Part shown: positions 12,898-25,520 of the stretch, one piece after another | How the letters are laid out: the number at the start of each line of letters is the position of its first letter | How positions within the stretch are numbered: the stretch's first letter is position 1 | Source of the DNA: Pithys albifrons albifrons | Taxonomy: Eukaryota; Chordata; Aves; Passeriformes; Thamnophilidae | Assembly (NCBI RefSeq): GCF_047495875.1 | Contig: NC_092461.1 | Span: 45,897,601 to 45,961,600, forward strand | DNA: 64,000 bases | Direction: 5' to 3' | The notes under the pieces: generated by a model | Seen by the model: the letters and a program-made list of their open reading frames with translations, nothing else | What the model was told of the DNA's origin: nothing | Database searches by the model: none | Program-made: the position numbers and the translations under genes

Positions 12898-12950
12898 CTT
12901 GTGTGTAAGAAGAAATTATGAACTGCTTGTGTGTAAGAAGAAATTATGAA
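12898..12950 (+). repeat. 25-bp perfect tandem duplication
   Basis: The same 25-base unit, beginning CTTGTGTGTAAGAAG and ending ATTATGAA, occurs at 12898-12922 and again at 12926-12950, separated by CTG (28-base period). Perfect identity indicates a recent slippage or template-switch event. Confidence 0.9.
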
Positions 12951-13292
12951 TTCTCAATGAATCCAGGTGGCACAAACTATGCTTGGGAAACCATTTTGAC
13001 TATGTTCAAAGCCTCAGCTGTAAATGTCCAACATAGCAACACATATTGCAGCCTTTAACTCTGCAGTTCTACATGCTTTGATATGCAAGGAGGTCATAAT
13101 ATATGTTTATGACAACAGTGCTCACCAAGCTGAGGACTGTGATACCAAAGTTGAAATATTTTGACTTCAATGCATGATTAAATGTCTTGAGATAAAAACA
13201 GAGTTATACAGACTATCACAAACCTTTAAAGCATATTTCTCACATAAAGATAAAGGTTACCTCTAGTATGTTGCTTCTGGAAATGTTCTGCC

Positions 13293-13310
13293 AGGTTGCT
13301 ATAGCAACCT
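13293..13310. promoter_or_regulatory. Perfect 18-bp palindrome resembling an RFX X-box
   Basis: AGGTTGCTATAGCAACCT is its own reverse complement. The core GTTGCTATAGCAAC fits the symmetric X-box bound by RFX transcription factors (two GTTGC half sites). An octamer-like ATGTAAAT follows at about 13316. Binding is inferred from motif only. Confidence 0.4.
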
Positions 13311-13639
13311 CTGCTATGTAAATTAGCAAGAGCTTTATCACAGGGTTTTTAGATTGCTAGATTCAGGAAAAAAGTCTGGAATAAGAGCTGAAATGAAAAA
13401 TAAGCTGGAGAAGCATCTAAAAGGGACCAGTTAGCAGTTAGCCATCGTCCACTGTCAACTAGATACTGAATGATTTTTTAAACTACGGTTTTCAACATGA
13501 TTCTCTTTTTGCCTTACACTGGCGAAGGTGGTGGCACTTCAGATGCAGAAATTCCCTTTTAGGCCTTAAACCATTTTAAATAATCCACCTTTACCACTGT
13601 TGCTGTAAAAGTCTGTAAAAAAGACTCTGAGCTAAGTTT

Positions 13640-13990
13640 TGTAGGAGATAAGATAATGGGCAGGCACTTTAATGAGCAACTTCGCTCATCCAGGAATACA
13701 TAGATGCGCGTGAGAGCAACCTCTAAGTTCTATAGCTTCTATAATATAATCTATTCAATCACTACTGTCTACATGTCCAGTTTCACCTCCGTCCCCTCCC
13801 AGTTCCCACTCCTGTAGAATTGGGGCTGGGGTCGTTGGGACCCTTTGTCTTCATCCACCTCCTTTTCTTCAGCACAAAAAGGTTCTTTGGACGCTCTCCA
13901 GGGCTTTGGGTCACATTGCTCCATGTTTATGTTTTCTCTGATATTCTTTAATTTGGTACTTTGAGAAAGAGACTAAATAGCTGGCAGATC
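13640..13990 (-). mobile_element. Possible ERV 3' end: short LTR plus polypurine tract, minus strand
   Basis: Read on the minus strand, a purine-rich tract (complement of 13786-13811, GGGAACTGGGAGGGGACGG) immediately precedes TGAAACTGG, a position where a polypurine tract would abut an LTR start. From there 146 bases run to CTCCTACA at 13640, with a TATATTATAG-like element and an ATTAAA signal (complement of 13669-13674). That gives a compact TG...CA LTR. The flanking 13812-13990 would then be the end of the internal region. The LTR would be unusually short and no duplication could be checked because the 5' end is missing. It may instead be an unrelated GC-rich segment. Confidence 0.35.
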
Positions 13991-16900
13991 TTAGCTGCCT
14001 GTTCTGGAGCAGGGGTAGAGATAGAAGGAATTTATACTATAAGCTGCTAAATATTAATTCACTAAAATCTACACCATTACATTTACTGTGTTCTTAAAAT
14101 CTACAAAATATGAACATTGAAAAATCAAAAAACCCCTTCGGCATCACCACAGAAGTACAGGCATACAGAAGTGCAGAATTTCTAAACTTAAGGCACCTTA
14201 AGTGACTAAAGACCAGATTACAAATCACAGAAGAGAAATACCAAATTTTAAGATTACCCTAGTTTTTGCATGCTCTGGACTTGTGAAAAAACACTTAAAG
14301 GTCTTTTTAACACTGTTCTGCTCAATAAAATAGCAATGCAACTGTCAGGGGATTATTTTTCTAATCAGACTCTCCATTTCAAAATGGACCATGAATTTCT
14401 GAATATTCCGTGTCTGATCCAAAGTATATTGAAAGGCACCTGCTGTCCTTAGTTGGTTTTGTTTTAATCCCCAGTATATTTGGGGATGATCAGTTAGTTT
14501 ACAGACAGTGATGATGTACTGGTTGAGACATCCCTAATCTCATTAGTGTTTCTCAATGTAATTATTAGGTGTACAGATGGCATAGAGTAAAATGCCTTAT
14601 CCTTGTTTACCAGAGAGTAAGAGACCAGTAAAAAAGTAAAGTAAAATGTAGGGAAAAAGCAGATTTATCTTTTTCTACATAAAAGCAAGATGCTGGTGGT
14701 TCCCTGATGATAATTCCCCATGTTAGCTATTGCTGTAATTGACACCAGGCTATTACACAGCAGTAAATGGAAAAGAAAGTATTGGCCCTTGTGGATGGGT
14801 TAGCAGGTGACATGACCATCAAGAACAAAAGGCAAGGTGATTCAAAGGACTGTCTGTCTGATGTGTCCATTTGCAATACATCTGAAAATTCTTATCTTCA
14901 GATCTTTTGAGGGCAAAATGTGGTTTTTCCCAATAGAAAACACTTCTGAATAAAATGTTATGCTGAAACAGCTCTTTACAAAAGTCTTGCTTTTGTAAAA
15001 AATAGAACCTTTAAAGGTATGATTTTCAGGAATTAAAAAAATATGAAAAAAAACATGAAGAAAAGAAAAAATGTGATCCAAAATCTGTCTTTCTAGTGAA
15101 ACAATTTGAACAGAAGAGTGTTTTCAATGAGGACTGGAATAGAAAATAAAAGTTCTGATGTTTGTATATCTATCTTTATGGTGCATGAAAAAACCATTCA
15201 TTTACAGGGGTTTGGATTATGCATTGATAAATGATAGGTTGCTTTCCTGGAAAATTTCATAACAAATGATTTTTTTCTTTTTATTTTGTTTTTCTGTTGT
15301 ATGTATAGAGGTTTTGCCTACATACTTTCTCTCCCCTGAAACATAGAATGATTTAGACTATACACAAAAATGGTGAAATTACTAGGGCAAATGAAAGTAG
15401 TGATTCAACACAAAATTAAAAGTAATATTTGTTTATTTATTACTTATTGCTTGAATTACATCTCAAATGGTTTCTTAGAAAGATTGTATGTATTAAAGAT
15501 GTATCCTGTTATTTTGATTAGGCATCAAAAAATAAAATTGTCAGTTTGACATTTTTATAACACTAGGGAGATTTTTAGGATGGGAAAAATTGACATTCAT
15601 GATATTTTGCACTAAAAAACCCCCATAGTTTTTATTGATAAGGATGCCACCACCAAAACATATTGAGACTTTCACCCTCCCACCACAATTCATATATAAA
15701 TGAAATTTTCTTCTTAAAAATAAAACAAACAAAAAAATCCCAAAGCTTTATCAACATTCATCTATTACTATTATGTATTATTATTCTTTTTTTTGGAGCT
15801 ATTATTTCTCATTTCCTGTGGGGTTTGAATATGTGCCATCTGCATAGCAATAAATTAATAAATTGAGTCCAATCTGTAAATATTTCATATTTTTTAAATA
15901 TGGAAGATAAATTTAATTTTGCCTTTTTCATTAAAAAGGTGAACCAAAAATTACACTTTTATACTCATTACATAAGAAAGGATAACCTTGGAGAAGAAAG
16001 AAATGAAGTGAGACTTCTATCTGATATCAGATGAAAAAAATTAATTTTTCAGCCTACTGTTTTATTGGTATACTGGCCAATCATTAAAAAAAAGATGGAA
16101 ATAATCCAAAAGCAAAGAAGCTTTATAAGTAAAAAGAAAACAAGACATTCTTCTTATTTTTGATTACATATGTAATAATGAACAGGTAGACATTTTCCAC
16201 TAGACACTTGGATGAAAGCATAGGATAGAAACTTCAGACGCCTCAAACCTTCCCCAAAGGACTTCAGTGACTTAAATAGTATCCCAGTACAGAGGGGTTT
16301 GGAACTGGCTAGGAGAATGGCAAGAAAATCAGGAGGGTAGGGAGTTGGTATCAGGATCAAAGTCACCAGACAGCAAGATGAATGAGAGTTTGGAGAAGGA
16401 GCTTTGAGATTTATTGTGGCCCTTTAGAAAGGTACTGGCTTGAAAAAGACTAGCATCATTCATCAGGAAAATCATGTTTCTGAGCCTATCAAAAGTAGGG
16501 TGACATTTCAATCAGCAACGAATCAAAGATGATGACATTTGTTGTCATCCATGTCATTATTCATAACATCTGATGACATTTGCTAGGTGATAGCATTTGA
16601 CATTGGTTTGGCAACCTCAAGCCAAAACCCAGGTGGTCTGTTCATCTAAGTTCAGAATATTGACTAGGTGCTAACAGACATCCTCTCGGATGTCACACAC
16701 TGCAACTTCCTGGGCACCTTCCTGGATCTAACAAGTTCTAAAGGTAGAAGCCAACATCTATTTGACATGATTGAGGTCATCAAACTTGGAACATGCTCTA
16801 CTGAGGATTCAGATGATATTGAAGAGAAATTTTGGTACTTCTCCATTTAGACATTGACAACTACAAAGCTCCTGAAACATCTGTTTTCTTACATTCACAT

Positions 16901-17129
16901 AAGCTTCATGGTACGGTTTTGCTGCTAATCTCACTAGATCTCCATCCTGGGTTAGGTGTTAGGCTAACTGGATCTCACTTTAACGTCCAAAATCTCTGCA
17001 TTTTATTCCTCTCTTTTCATTTCCCCATCTGTGCCACTGCATACTTAATCATCTCAGATCTGTGATAGCTACCCTGAATCTCATTATAAAGTCAGGTAAA
17101 GAGAAAATTATGGCATATGATAATGCTAA

Positions 17130-17700
17130 TAAGCTAAATCAGGTTCTGACTACATCTGCATTCCCTTTGCTGTTCAGGTATGCAAGTAAGAGATGTTCTC
17201 AGCTAATTATTTAAAAGCCATGGCTCGCTCTATTGCCTGAAGTACTCACTGAGCCAAAGCCCAAATAAAGGCAATGCTGATTAATGCAGCACTAATTCCT
17301 GCTTCCACATTTTGAAAAACACTTCCTGTTAGCTTTATGTCCTGCATGTTGTCATTCATAATCTCCTTTTATGTATGGTTCCATAATCAATTTTGAATTA
17401 ATGTGATCAGGGGTCCTCTGCAGGAGGGGCTCCTGACATGTGAGTGTCTGCAGCTTATTAGCAGAGGTCCTTATGCAAGACAGAAAGCTGAGAGAGGTCA
17501 TTTCTATGCTCATTTGATTTAAATATTAAATGATCTGTTCATGTCGTCCTCTCCTCTGACTGGAAATCAATGGAGATTTGCTGCTCTGACATGGAAAGAC
17601 TATCTTGACAAATCAGGTATTTTCTAGGTGCAATTCAATTAATACAGTACAATGAATTATACATAGCCAGTGAACAAGATGTTTGACATGGTCATAGAGC
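17130..17700. promoter_or_regulatory. Candidate conserved noncoding element
   Basis: The stretch lies in the repeat-free interval and is dense in homeodomain-type motifs (TAATTC, TTAAT, ATCAATTTTGAATTAAT, TTTAAATATTAAAT) without simple repeats. This composition is usual for vertebrate developmental enhancers, but conservation cannot be shown from one sequence. Confidence 0.25.
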
Positions 17701-20700
17701 TGCAGATGAGATTTGGTAGGTGACCTACAGGCTCAGATCCTCCTTGGTGTGTAAAGCTACAGCTCTCATTGTGGATTATGATAACCAGCAGACCTTATTG
17801 CTCTCCTTCCATCAAGACTCTGAAAATCCTCTCTCTGTGTAAGTAATTAACATGTTCTATGTGTAACAGAATAACTTGTGTGACTAACAGCTCCATTTTT
17901 ACATACATGACTGCCTAACAACTAAAAAAAGCATATATTACAACAGAAAGAGGGCAAAGCTGATAGGAAAATATTTTCTCTCCTTGTTTCTGCTTTGATA
18001 CAACAAAGATAATTTCTTCAAAGAATGATTTTTAAAAGTACATTTAATTGCATTCAAATTAAATGCCCTGTGCTTTAACATGTGAATTGAATGCTATCTA
18101 TCACCTTTGTTTTTATACAAGACAAAGAATTCTGATATAATTCTGATTCTGGTCACACAATGCTAAGTCAAATTCAACAGTACAATAAGAAACTGTAGTG
18201 GCACAAAGTGCTGAATCTTAAGGTAGGAGGACCAAAGTGAAGTTGGAAGGTATTAGAATTAACTACTGGTTAGGTTTAAAACCTGAGACATAAAAAATTA
18301 TCCAAGGGTTTGCAATACTTTGTTTATACACAGATATTCAAACCAGACAGAATTACCAACTCAGAATTAATAAGTCTCTGTGTTAATCACAAGGTGCTTC
18401 TTGTTCTGAACTGCTGGTAACTATTGTGGCATGTTTTTCTGGAATTCTAATTGCATGCTTAATAGAAATGATTCAAGATCTGGATATATACTATCTTAGC
18501 CCTTCCAACTCAGGCAACAAATGATGCTGGTGATTTTACTATCATCTGTCTGATGGCTGACTGCTTATGTCTGTTGGCTCCGGATTTCACACAATTTGTG
18601 TTACTTTTACAGTAGACAGACAAATAAAAAAAACAACATTCATATTTCAGATATGGACACATTCTATATCTACACAATAGATAGATCTCTGAACCTGATA
18701 AAGAAATTCTTACTGTAGAAGTAATAAATAGTATATTAACTATATAAATTGGAGGAAAGAAATATAGAATTCCATAAAACATTACTTTCTTTTTTCAGGA
18801 GACTAGCATTTCTCCTTTCATAACTCTGAATTCATAACATATGTTATATAATTTTCTGCAGAAAACCACTTCTGCGTCAGAATGCCTAGCCATGTTCTTA
18901 AATCAAGTTGTTTCACAGGGGAACAGTGCTCTCCAGTGATCAAAGAAAGGAATTGCTTTAGTCATAAAACAGGTAATTTTGGTCTTCTTTATTTTCTAAT
19001 TACTTTCTTTTTTTCCACTGTGATTGGTAAGATTACCTTCTACATAAATATTCCCATTTTCACTTTTATGATTTTTTCCCTTTTCTTCATGACATATCTC
19101 TTGCAGGGCTACTTGTTTTGCACACATAGCTCTTGAAATTCCCACAGCTTTTCTTTTAACACATGCTTCTGAAAACTTAAGGCATTTCTTGGCTAATTCA
19201 TATGAGTATTAGCAAAGGTTTATTTGAAAAACTAATGATCCTTTATGTTCATGAAAATTGTAAACCTATGACTAATTAATCATGAAAGTTATTGAAAGTA
19301 TCTAATATGTTTTGGTTTACATTTTATTGAGAAATAAATTCCTGGAGAATTGTTAACTAAAGAACTACAGAGAACCTTATATGAATTTTTGCTAATCACA
19401 TGCTCTTAAAATGTAAGAGAAAGGAAAAAAGGATGTCTTTTTTTCCTGTTATTCTTTTCTCAAGAGAAATATTAAGAACATGCTCGATCTTCTTTACTTT
19501 ATGTCAGTACACCTTTACTTAAGCCAGTAGAGATATGGAACAAGATTCATCCTGATGTTTTTTTCTATCCATTAGTGGGATATCTGATAAATTCATGCTT
19601 CTGTTGTAATCAGTGGAAAGAAATAGCTACATCATCTCTTTTTAAGAGACGTGAGAGGGCCTGTCTTCCGGAGATGACTGTTAGTACAGAATTAGCTCAG
19701 ATTACTAGTGCAAATGTTCATCTGTAGGTGATGATGATAATGATGACGAGTTGAGATGTGTCTGCACCCTACTGGAAGATATGAATCAAGATCCTAGATT
19801 CTGGATTAACAAAATAACCCATCATTTGAGGAAAAATCCTCACTAAAACTTAAATCCAAAGCCATATTTTGTAAAATATGATTAAACGCTGAAATGTAAT
19901 AGATCCATTGTTATATTCTTTTTTTAATTATCTCTATTGCCATGCAGAAAAGCATGTCAGCATGCAAGTGCTAAAATGTAGTGTCACAACAGTAGAGCCT
20001 ACAGTCAGGTAGTTCTTCAGAATCAGGGCAATAGTGTTCCATGCAGAAATTGTCTTCTGGTGACCTTCAGTGGCTCTGAGCTACTGAGTCAATTCCTTTT
20101 GTATCTTCAGTCTCTTGAAAGCACAAACATCTACTTGACTGTATATGGTTGTCTTCTAATAGTAAACATTTTCATGTTTATTAGTACTAGATCACAGATG
20201 CCATGTCTGAATTAGTGCAGCAAAGTAAGGGTGGATCTGTAGGATGAAGCAGCTGGTGTTGAGGCCTCAAAGTCCTCTTCACTTCAGAAAGGTTTACCTC
20301 AGTCAGGTTTCTGTCTGGCCCTGCATACTGAATGACCATCAGTGACCAGATTGCATTAGCTGTGCTACTGGTATACTTTCTCAAGCTCAGCTTTACCCAA
20401 AATGAATCCAGTTTGAGTATCCCACTGCAAACTCTTCATTGTAAACCTCTCTGCAATGCAAACCAAAGTGAAACAAAATAGGATGATCAGGAGATATTTT
20501 CCTAACCAGAGAATCTTCCTAATATGGACCAAATGAATACTAATATGAAGATATTTCATGTTGCATGAGAATTGTTATATTTTACTTTTCAACTGCTGAT
20601 GGGACATTTGGAAGCCATAAAAATTTCCAAAGTGATGCTATTCCTCTTAGTTCATACAAGCACTTATTCAAGCACCCTTTAAAAAATTCCATCCACCTCC

Positions 20701-21931
20701 ATGTGTGTGCATTATGTACCTGTGCTTTGTAGAGGATATTTCTATGGAAAAGTTGCAGTTAAAGATCTTACATGTATCTGTTATTTTTACACCTTCACTT
20801 TTTAAAGATGATTTGAAACATGTTAAAAACATGCCTTAGTTGGTGGTAGTGTATTTCAAATGTCTTCATATACACAATTATGTGTCTTTACTGTATTCTA
20901 TGTTTACGTATATGTGTGTTTAATAAAAAGATCTTGTGCCATTGGTCTGCTGACCTAGCATAGACCTTGTACTGCTAACAATTATCTCTTGCTTCTAATA
21001 TTTTTGTTATGAAGAATGTCTTTCAATTTCAAAGTCAAGCTTATATTTCCAGATATCACAAAGATAAAATTTAGAAAAATAAAATTGTTTTAACCATGAT
21101 GGTCTAAGAACAAAAGAGAAGCAAGATTATAGAGTGATATAAGGTAATAAGAGGCAATGAATACTATAATTTCACCTATACTAGTACTTCTCACATCTGT
21201 TTTCTGCCTCAGACAAACTGGCATAGTCTAGCTGCATTCATATTTTTGTCATCAAGAACTGAGACCACAATCTTTTCTTTGAGAAAAATTCTTAGCTCCT
21301 GCAAACTTCAATGTTGTAACAACGTATGGTTTAGAGAAATGACCATGAGTCCATGGCCAGAAGTGTTCCAGGGTCCATTCTAACAACTTAGCAGAGAAGG
21401 CAGTCATATGGTAAAGCCCATGTCCTCATCTGGCATGGTTTTTTGAGTATACTTATCTGCACAGTGATACCAAAGTTTTAACTCCCACACAGTAGTCTCA
21501 GTCAAGGTCCCATAGTCATATATATGGAAAGCCGCTTTGAAGAATAACAATGTGGTTTCAGGAGTACTTGCTATTTCTGTCATCTCCTTAGCTCTATAGC
21601 AGTAAGCATTCTCTTCATATATAAAATATTGAATAACTATCATAATTGCACCAGTAGTCCAAAGGAATTGGTCACAGCACCAAGCCAGTCAGAGTTCAGT
21701 CTCCCAGCCACATGATATGATTCTTGGAGTGGTCCTGTGCAGAGCCAGGAGTTATACTTATTAATTAATCCTTGTGCATCTTTTTCAACTCAGGATACTC
21801 TATGATGATTCATTGATTCAGTTTTCTGAGATGACTTCAATTGTGGATTTTCTTTTTCCTGAATATTCAGCTAGTTGAAAACTATACTCAAAAAAGCCAG
21901 GAAAGTGATTCAGTGACTGTTTGTCTCAAAG

Positions 21932-21988
21932 CTCTTCTTCTCCTACTACTCTCCTCCCTCTCATTCCCTCTCTCCTTCTCTTCCTTCT
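21932..21988 (+). repeat. Polypyrimidine tract
   Basis: About 57 bases almost entirely C and T, interrupted by only three A residues. Such tracts can form triplex DNA or simply arise by slippage. Confidence 0.7.
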
Positions 21989-24427
21989 GTGAATATTCCA
22001 GTGAGTTTAGTTCAGTCTCATTCATTCCGACTTTCATCCCTCAGTGGAGTTACCACACTTCATCTCTAAAATTTGGTGATATGTGTGTATAAAATGCTTT
22101 TTTCTACATAGTGATTTCAACATCAAAAAAAGAAAAAGATCTTTCTCATTCACAAAGAAGTAGAATAGTAAGAATAGCATCTTAAGATTGTGGATAAGTC
22201 ATATATCATTTAACAGCATCTTAAAAACTTGTACTAGAAAAGAAAAAGAAAAAAAGGTACAAGATTTCAGACTTGGCTACTCTTTGCATATCTTATTCTC
22301 TGAACAGTAAAAACTATTCTTTTGAAGAAAGCCACACTAAAGGGATTTCCAGCATCTCTGTTGAGAGTTCTGAAATCTGCATCTTTGATTCCAGTAGGAG
22401 ATTAGCTTATCCTAAAGCAAAGGATAGCACAAAATCAAGACTCTTCTGAAGATTTATTAGTTTTCAGCATCAGTCACTTTTTTTTATTGTTGTTGCAGAC
22501 ATAGGAATGCAGTTGTCTGGCACCTGTAACTTCTGATCTAAAAATATTACTGAACAACTAACTTGTGCTCATCTAAGGCACATTCATATGTTGAATTAAA
22601 GCAAGATGGCTGAAGGTTACCTTTTCATTTTCTAAGAACTTTTATGATATCAAACATGTTCTTACATCAAATTCAGGAGGAAATACATTCACCTTTTGTT
22701 TTGTCTTGGCTTTGTTAATAAAAAAGCATATATTTATCATCTAGCCTTAGAAAATATAATACCAATTTACACACTAATTTTTGGGGTGACGGTCAATGTA
22801 GACCCATACCTGTAGGACCCTTAGTCCTACTTAAATATAAATTATAAAAATAACAATAGGCATAAAGACTGATACTCTTTATTCCCCTTTAGTTATTTTT
22901 GTGGAAAATTTACCTTGGCAAATTTAGTCTCTTATGCAAAAAGTTGCATCTCAGTTTAAACTGACTTATTGTAATGACCAGGAATATCTCTTGGTAGTTG
23001 ATCTTCATTTTGATGTTGTCAGAGAGTGCCTTATAAGCCACAATTGACCTCCCATTGCCCTGTGAGCCAGGTTTGGGCAATAATTTTGGTAGAATCACAA
23101 CTTCAAAACTTTCAACCAGTTTCCAACATTCCTTCCTCAAAAGAAGTAATTCAGTCATCTGCTTTGCCTCTCTAGGTGACCTGATCAGCATGGGCACAAG
23201 GTAACAGGTCAGCTCCAGGACCACCTTTGCAATGGTTTCCTAAGTTCTTAAAGGGCTTGCAGATAATAATCCCCTCTCTGCTGCTCTTCATGCTCCCTAT
23301 CCATATATCTAAGTAGGCCATTTGTCCTTAGCCTAATACATGTTTAAAATTCCATGAATCTTTATTCACGCGGTCAGTCTCCTTCCATGATGCCTTTACT
23401 CCTTCCCATACATTCTCCATTTCAATTTTCTGTCTGTGCTGTAATTCCCAACTGTAGTTCTCTTAGTGTTCAAGGTTTATATTACTTGATAGCTACCAAT
23501 AACTGTGAGTGCCACAAATTTTTTTGAAGTTATTAAGAATTTTTGCTTATGCCTCACAGTGTCTAGAAATACAGAGAATTTTCCTACTACAATTTTTTTT
23601 TCTCCCACTCATTTAAGCTAGTAATACCATCCAGTTCTCTGCTATAGGATATTCTAGGAATTTTCTCTCAGTATCTTGAGACTGTTACTGATTATATTAG
23701 GCAAACTGAAAAATCAATAACATTTTGAAAATTCTGTTTCTAATTTTATACCTGGAGGTTACACAAGTTTTATTCATTGAGCTACTCTGTGTATTGAAAA
23801 TCAAATGAAGTATACTGAGGTTTATATTTTGTTATGATTACTAGTTTATATACACTGTTTGTTCCTTACTCATCTTCTCTTTACGGTCTCTGTGTTTTCT
23901 ATATTTTCACTCAGTTCTCTTTTTTCTGACTAGTTCAATTACAATTTTTGCTTTTGATTTTCAGCTTTGATATTCATGTTCATATTTTATACCAAAGACA
24001 TAAAAACTCCCTTAAGTCAGATTTTAGCAGCAAGCCAAAACTATTAGTGAAAGATTTCATGTTTTTAAGTATTCTCAGAAGGTTTTGTAAAGGGTAGAAT
24101 TGAAATATGTATCAGATTCACTTTTTACAGCATTTGAGCACTTTCAGTATCAAATCCCATTGTCTTGGAATTAGACCGAGTTGCTGAAGTGCACAGAGCA
24201 GATTTTAAAATGCATCACAGGATCCAGAGTCACTCAGTGAATGTCTGTACTGCAGATGAACTGTTCATGCCCCAAAAGCTGCACAGAGATCCACCAAGGC
24301 TCATTTATTCCCCATATATTAAACTATTATTTGCAGACCAGTGTCCTGTGATGATTTAACACTTTATAGATTCAAGTTTATAGTAGGGGAGGGGAGCCTC
24401 AATCCATCCTACTGCTACCAGTTTTCC

Positions 24428-25520
24428 AGTGCCAGAACAAGGTGCCAAGAGCCTGGAAAGGGATTGTAGGTCAGCAGGAGAGCACCAGAAGAACAGTACA
24501 AAGGAATTCCATCCACTCCAGCCAGTGAGGCATTTTCATTGGGGTCCTAACTTAAATGCCTCCATGCAACTGCAGGTAGCATGGAGAATAAAGAAGGAAA
24601 TTAGAGACATGCACACACCTGCAGGTCCATGACCTTCTTGGTATCACAGAGACATGATGGGACGCTTCTTCCTATGACTGTAGTGTTGGAACAGAAGGAT
24701 ATAAGCTCTTTAAGAAGGACAGGTAGGAAGGACAAGGAGAGACCATCACCCTTTATATCAATGACCAACTGGAGTGGTGGAACTCTGTCTGGGGATGGAC
24801 AAGGAGCCAATTGAGAACTCATGGGTCAGGACTATGGGAGGGCATGGACAGGTGGCATTATAGTGAGTGTCTGCTACAGGCTAGTCCACTAGGAAAACCA
24901 GACAGGTGAGTCTGTTTACAGACAGATAGAAGCAGCCTAATATCCACAAGCCCTGTCCCTCATGGGGTACTCAACTATCTCGATAGTGGAGGGACAATGC
25001 AGAATCATAGAATATACTGAGTTGAAAGGGACCCACAAGGATCATCTTAGCCCTGTGCAGGAGCATCCCCAAGAGTCACGCCATGTGCCTGAGAGTATGA
25101 TCTAAATGTTTCTTCAACTCTGGCAGGCTCAGTGCTGTGACCATAGGTCAGGTGCAGAATCTGGCACTTTCTCTTTTTAAATTTCTTATGATTGGTGATT
25201 GCCCAGTCCTTTAATTTGTCAAGGTCTCTCTGCAGGGCCTCCCTGCCTTTGAGGGAGTCAACAGCTATTCCCAGTTTTGTGAAGTCTTCAAACTTGCTTA
25301 GTATCCCCTCCAATGCTGTGTCCAAGTCATTTATGAACACAGAGGGGCATAAGCATTTCAGGAGGTACCTGGAATGCATTGATGATAACTTCCTTTTCCA
25401 AGTGACAGAGGAGCCAATGAGGAGAGGTGCTATGCTGGACCGTGCTGTCACCAACAAGAAGGATGTTGGAACTAGATGATTGTTAGGTCCTTCCAATCCA
25501 AACCATTCTATGATTCTGTG
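24428..25520 (+). mobile_element. CR1 LINE, endonuclease part plus 3' end, interrupted
   Basis: Plus-strand CR1 remnant. 24545-24990 decodes in shifting frames to the CR1 ORF2 endonuclease: segments matching 'LNARSMGNKQEELE', 'LGITETWWD' (near 24640-24665), 'GYKLFKKDR' (24695-24725) and 'YINDQLEW'. It is then cut by a minus-strand CR1 (25002-25340). Beyond the insertion the endonuclease resumes (25341-25470: RRYLECIDDNFLFQVTEEP). It then jumps straight into the last bases of the CR1 3' end, with ATTCTATGATTCTGTG at 25504-25519. Most of the reverse transcriptase is therefore deleted. The rearranged order shows insertion first, nested insertion later, with internal deletion at an unknown time. 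Confidence 0.85.
25002..25340 (-). mobile_element. Nested CR1 LINE 3' fragment, minus strand
   Basis: The + strand begins AGAATCATAGAATAT, the complement of the CR1 3' terminus. Reading leftward on the minus strand it encodes FINDLDTALEGIL, then SKFEDFTKLGIAVDSL. The second is the reverse transcriptase FADDTKLG catalytic block with the first catalytic Asp of ADD changed (FEDF). REALQRDLDKLKDWA and KCQILHL follow, then an abrupt skip to the 3' UTR. The host CR1 endonuclease reads across its two flanks, so this copy is the younger of the two. No clear target duplication is visible, which is common for CR1. Confidence 0.85.

Larger units (their letters stand above)
13991..24427. other. Ten-kb nearly repeat-free AT-rich sequence
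   Basis: No gene or clear transposon seen in over 10 kb. Noted inside: a GAT-rich repeat near 19726-19750, a pyrimidine tract at 21932-21988, and a conserved-element-like stretch at 17130-17700. Overlapping open frames on both strands at 16664-16850 match nothing known. Confidence 0.45.

Noticed and set aside
16664..16850. Frames open on both strands over the same bases
   Set aside because: No domain in either; symmetric openness is a chance effect in this composition.
22812..22830. Short hairpin GTAGGAC/GTCCTAC
   Set aside because: A 7-bp stem is expected by chance in 64 kb and has no functional context.
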